8,751 nt of DNA from Ignavibacteriota bacterium (lineage in GTDB: Bacteria > Bacteroidota > Ignavibacteria > Palsa-1295), in assembly GCA_025357895.1 (NCBI GenBank), contig JANYLL010000106.1, positions 1-8,751 on the forward strand, given 5' to 3'. The stretch's first letter is position 1. Every line of letters starts with the position of its first letter. The translations under genes were made by a program, and so were the position numbers. The notes under the pieces are model-generated. The model made no database searches and was not told the DNA's origin. It saw only the letters and a list, made by a program, of their open reading frames with translations. Of this stretch, positions 7,301 through 8,751 are shown piece after piece.

Positions 7301-7837
7301 GAAGGCGCAAGCTTCAAAGGACTCATGAATTGCTTCAGCGTGCTTGCATCGAAGGCGCTGCAATATGGTGTGCCGCTTGAAGAGCTTGTTGATACCTTTA
7401 CATTTACTCGCTTCGAACCTGCCGGTTCGGTGCAAGGACATGAAGCCATTAAGAATGCTACATCAATTTTAGATTATGTCTTCCGTGCTTTGGGGTACGA
7501 ATATCTCGGCAGACAGGATTTCGTCCATGTGAAAGCTGTTGATGAACCCAAACATCCCGAACATCAATCTCCCGCTTCGCCCGCTCCGGAAATGGAGCAG
7601 CCCAGCGAAGATGCCGTAGTCGAAATGCTCAAGACTGCGAGTGTCGATAGAGAAGGCGAGCCCGTCATGGAAATGAGCCATGCAACGACGGCAGAAACAC
7701 GCAAGGTCAAATACCGCGAAGCCAAGACTAAAGGTTACACCGGCGAGCAATGCCCTGCCTGCGGCTCGATGCGAGTAAAGCGCAACGGCGCCTGCACGGT
7801 ATGTGAAGATTGTGGTACGACGAGCGGATGCAGTTAA
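4328..7837 (+). CDS. nrdJ: Adenosylcobalamin-dependent (class II) ribonucleotide reductase
   Basis: This 1169-residue cytoplasmic enzyme reduces ribonucleotides to deoxyribonucleotides for DNA synthesis, using adenosylcobalamin to form a thiyl radical and so needing neither oxygen nor a separate radical subunit. The length fits the long NrdJ subgroup. Catalytic features are present: Cys183 in HACFIQS, the NPCSE motif with Asn452, radical-site Cys454 and Glu456, and Cys465 in ACNLASINL. The 11-residue spacing of Cys454 and Cys465 equals that of Cys322/Cys333 in Thermotoga maritima NrdJ, so Cys183 and Cys465 should be the redox pair. PTGTIG (653-658) is the conserved phosphate-binding loop and SGAISKTINMP (854-864) is family-typical. 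The C-terminus has a CPAC...CTVC..C cluster (1142, 1145, 1156, 1159, 1162) and a terminal Cys1168, fitting a zinc-binding tail that re-reduces the active site. The start at 4328 gives the expected N-terminus; no Shine-Dalgarno precedes it. GC content is higher than in neighbouring genes. Confidence 0.97.
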   Translation: MKVIRRFTKKGVSPFDQFEYTLRASVLRNPDGKPIFEMHDIEVPSKWSQVATDILAQKYFRKAGVPQRDGNGNLLIGEDGKPVLGAERSIKDVAHRLAGCWRSWGEDHGYFDTKNDAVAYYDEMVYMIMKQMGAPNSPQWFNTGLAWAYDIKGHAQGHWYVDPVSGEMMQSIDAYTHPQPHACFIQSVSDDLVNEGGIFDLITREARIFKYGSGTGSNFSALRGAGEKLSGGGASSGLMSFLKINDTAAAAVKSGGTTRRAAKMVVLNIDHPDIEHFIAWKANEEQKVAALVAGSKICDLFLNLIMKIAGDGGTDRHENHDLDIAIKKALARGVPMNYIVRVLQMVKMGYDHIDFKTFDTHYEGEAYQTVAGQNSNNTVRVTNEFMNSVLEDKEWDLTWRTSKKVAKRVKARHLWNQINLSAWASADPGLQYDTTINEWHTCPEDGRINASNPCSEYMFLDDTACNLASINLAHFLNEETGEFDIDGYRHAARLWTITLEISVLMAQFPSRDIAQKSYDFRTLGLGYANIGTLLMVLGIPYDSPKALAITGALTAIMCGESYATSAEMARDLKPFPRYAANSEHMLRVIRNHKLAAYDAEPERYEGLTIKPLGINPENCPPDLLKAARECWDKAYELGERHGYRNAQVTVIAPTGTIGLVMDCDTTGIEPDFAIVKFKKLAGGGYFKIVNQSVHKALTRLGYSDKAIDEIEKFSKGYGTLVGCPGINRSSLKMKGFTDEKIDEVEKQCDNVFDLRFAFNKWTLGEDFLKKLGFTDAEMSSPEFDMLISLGFTREEISKANDYICGTMTIEGAPGLKAEHLPIFDCANKCGKYGERFIASSAHIRMMAAAQPFISGAISKTINMPNEATVDNINDAYMESWRLMLKANALYRDGSKLSQPLNSINEEGDLAEQVLFLDPEDTEKDTLDAAQIHQLVSAQAEEIGTWQPQRHKLPAKRRGWLREATVGGHKIYLRTGEYEDGSVGEIFIDMYKEGASFKGLMNCFSVLASKALQYGVPLEELVDTFTFTRFEPAGSVQGHEAIKNATSILDYVFRALGYEYLGRQDFVHVKAVDEPKHPEHQSPASPAPEMEQPSEDAVVEMLKTASVDREGEPVMEMSHATTAETRKVKYREAKTKGYTGEQCPACGSMRVKRNGACTVCEDCGTTSGCS

Positions 7838-7867
7838 AAGGAAAGAGAATTTTTTTTATAAACAAAT

Positions 7868-8101
7868 ATGCAAACATACTTGGATCTCAGTTTGAATTCT
7901 GGCGTTGCAGGATATAATATAAATGTTGATTCGATCGACGTTATGTACAAAGGCAACCCAAAAATATATAGCTATAGTACTTCCAATGTGGGGCATAGCA
8001 ATGTCGATACAATGAAGCAACTTGCAACTAGCGACAGTGGACTGGGCACATTTATTAATCAACACCCTGAAGTGAAGAAGGGCTTCACTCAGAGGTCTTA
8101 A
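7868..8101 (+). CDS. Small KTSC-like protein of unknown function
   Basis: This 77-residue cytoplasmic protein has no signal peptide or membrane segment. Its layout is that of a small alpha/beta domain: SGVAGYNINVDSIDVMY (11-27) as two strands, IYSYSTSNVG (33-42) as a strand ending in a glycine turn, then a helix MKQLATSDSGLGTFINQ (49-65). This resembles small bacterial KTSC-like proteins with the pattern I.V.Y......Y.Y and a C-terminal LA....GL..FIN. No biochemical role is established that I can name. The gene starts 30 bases after the nrdJ stop; the gap contains AAGGAAAGAG and a run of eight T with no preceding hairpin, so read-through from nrdJ is likely. It ends in two tandem TAA codons, four bases before the rmuC start. 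Position suggests co-transcription with nrdJ and rmuC. The family match is from memory of the pattern and is moderate. Confidence 0.72.
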   Translation: MQTYLDLSLNSGVAGYNINVDSIDVMYKGNPKIYSYSTSNVGHSNVDTMKQLATSDSGLGTFINQHPEVKKGFTQRS

Positions 8102-8105
8102 TAAC

Positions 8106-8751
8106 ATGGATACTGTATTATTTCTTCTCCTGGGTATCGCGATAGGAGCAGCTTTGTGTTACTTCGGACAAAAAGTTACGATTCAAAAAAAATATGCACC
8201 AAAAACCGAAATTGAAGAGCAGCAAACACTGATCGAAAATCTAAAAAATGAGATAGCTAATCGCATTACAAAGGAGGAACTTGAAAAGAATTATGTATCA
8301 AAGCAGCTTTATAGCCAACTCACCGAAAGTTTGGCCGATGTAAAGAAAGAGCTTGGCGAAGCAAAGGAGGAAACTGACAACCAACGACAGCTCGTGCTTT
8401 CATTGACTGCAGCATCGGAGCAGAAATTAACGAAAGAAGAAGTCGAAAAAAAATATACAACAAGAGAAACCTTAGAGCTTATAAAAGATAAGTTGGAAAA
8501 AGCTGAAGAAGTGATAATTGAAAAGAACCGAATGATACTTGATCTCAATACTTCCCTCACTGAACTTCGTAAGAAAGAAGAGGATTTAAACGAAAAACTT
8601 TCTACTTTTAGAGTAGAGATAGAAACGTTACATACTTTGTCACAGGAACAGTTTAAGAACATTGCTTCCGAAATACTAGAAGAAAAAAGCAAGACTTTCG
8701 TCAATACAAATAAGGTCGAGATATCCGGAATAATTGATCCATTTAAATTGG
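8106..8751 (+). CDS. rmuC: RmuC-type DNA recombination protein, N-terminal part (cut by right edge)
   Basis: RmuC-family proteins are membrane-anchored, coiled-coil proteins with a C-terminal restriction-endonuclease-like domain; loss of E. coli RmuC raises inversion at short inverted repeats. The 215 residues present show a single N-terminal anchor (VLFLLLGIAIGAALCYF, 4-20), then a long charged coiled coil to about 185, and then FKNIASEILEEKSKTF (183-198) followed by an IDPFKL segment. That last stretch is the family-typical entry to the conserved domain (F.n.A..il.....F ... l..lP.k). The nuclease-like domain lies beyond the window. The start at 8106 places the anchor at the very N-terminus; a weak AGAGG lies 11 bases upstream within the end of the preceding gene. 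The coiled coil contains a near-repeat: ITKEELEKNY at 54-63 and LTKEEVEKKY at 108-117. RmuC is clearly favoured over a generic coiled-coil protein by the junction sequence. Confidence 0.85.
   Translation, partial: MDTVLFLLLGIAIGAALCYFGQKVTIQKKYAPKTEIEEQQTLIENLKNEIANRITKEELEKNYVSKQLYSQLTESLADVKKELGEAKEETDNQRQLVLSLTAASEQKLTKEEVEKKYTTRETLELIKDKLEKAEEVIIEKNRMILDLNTSLTELRKKEEDLNEKLSTFRVEIETLHTLSQEQFKNIASEILEEKSKTFVNTNKVEISGIIDPFKL

Noticed and set aside
7850..7857. Run of eight T after nrdJ as an intrinsic terminator
   Set aside because: No GC-rich hairpin precedes it, and the next gene starts ten bases later.
8309..8704. Minus-strand open frame of 131 codons opposite rmuC
   Set aside because: Its Ser/Phe-rich translation is what the reverse complement of Glu/Lys-rich coiled-coil codons gives.

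Overview
The window looks like a chromosomal segment from the Bacteroidota/Chlorobiota (FCB) side of the tree, possibly a Kapabacteria- or Ignavibacteria-like lineage. The strongest sign is a large secreted protein that ends in a type IX secretion (T9SS) type A sorting domain, a feature restricted to that group. Most starts also lack a Shine-Dalgarno sequence and sit behind A-rich leaders, which is usual there. The lineage within the group is inference.

Layout from left to right. Positions 1-230 (minus strand) hold the N-terminal part of a small exported protein that runs off the left edge. A 73-base divergent region follows, with a perfect 14-base palindrome overlapping a Bacteroidota-type -7 element for the minus-strand gene. 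On the plus strand come a GT-A-like glycosyltransferase (304-1116) and, 32 bases later, a 910-residue secreted GH172/DUF2961-type glycosidase (1149-3881). The latter has an extra cysteine-rich N-terminal module, Ig-like or carbohydrate-binding-like modules, and the T9SS sorting domain. A gene-free stretch (3882-4327) carries a nested inverted repeat just before nrdJ.

The second block is a housekeeping DNA-metabolism set: nrdJ (4328-7837), encoding a long adenosylcobalamin-dependent class II ribonucleotide reductase with all expected active-site cysteines; a 77-residue KTSC-like small protein (7868-8101); and the start of rmuC (8106 to the right edge), encoding a membrane-anchored coiled-coil nuclease-like recombination protein. 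These three are closely spaced on the same strand with no terminator visible between them, so co-transcription is plausible.

The left block suggests glycan assembly or remodelling at the cell surface, and the right block nucleotide supply and DNA maintenance. The two differ visibly in base composition: sampled lines are about 33% GC in the glycosidase gene and 50% in nrdJ. No tRNA, rRNA, CRISPR array, insertion sequence or phage gene was seen. I did not find a convincing new multi-gene system. The most notable items are the modular glycosidase with its duplicated-looking N-terminal unit and poly-T tract, the nrdJ leader structure, and the small protein between nrdJ and rmuC.
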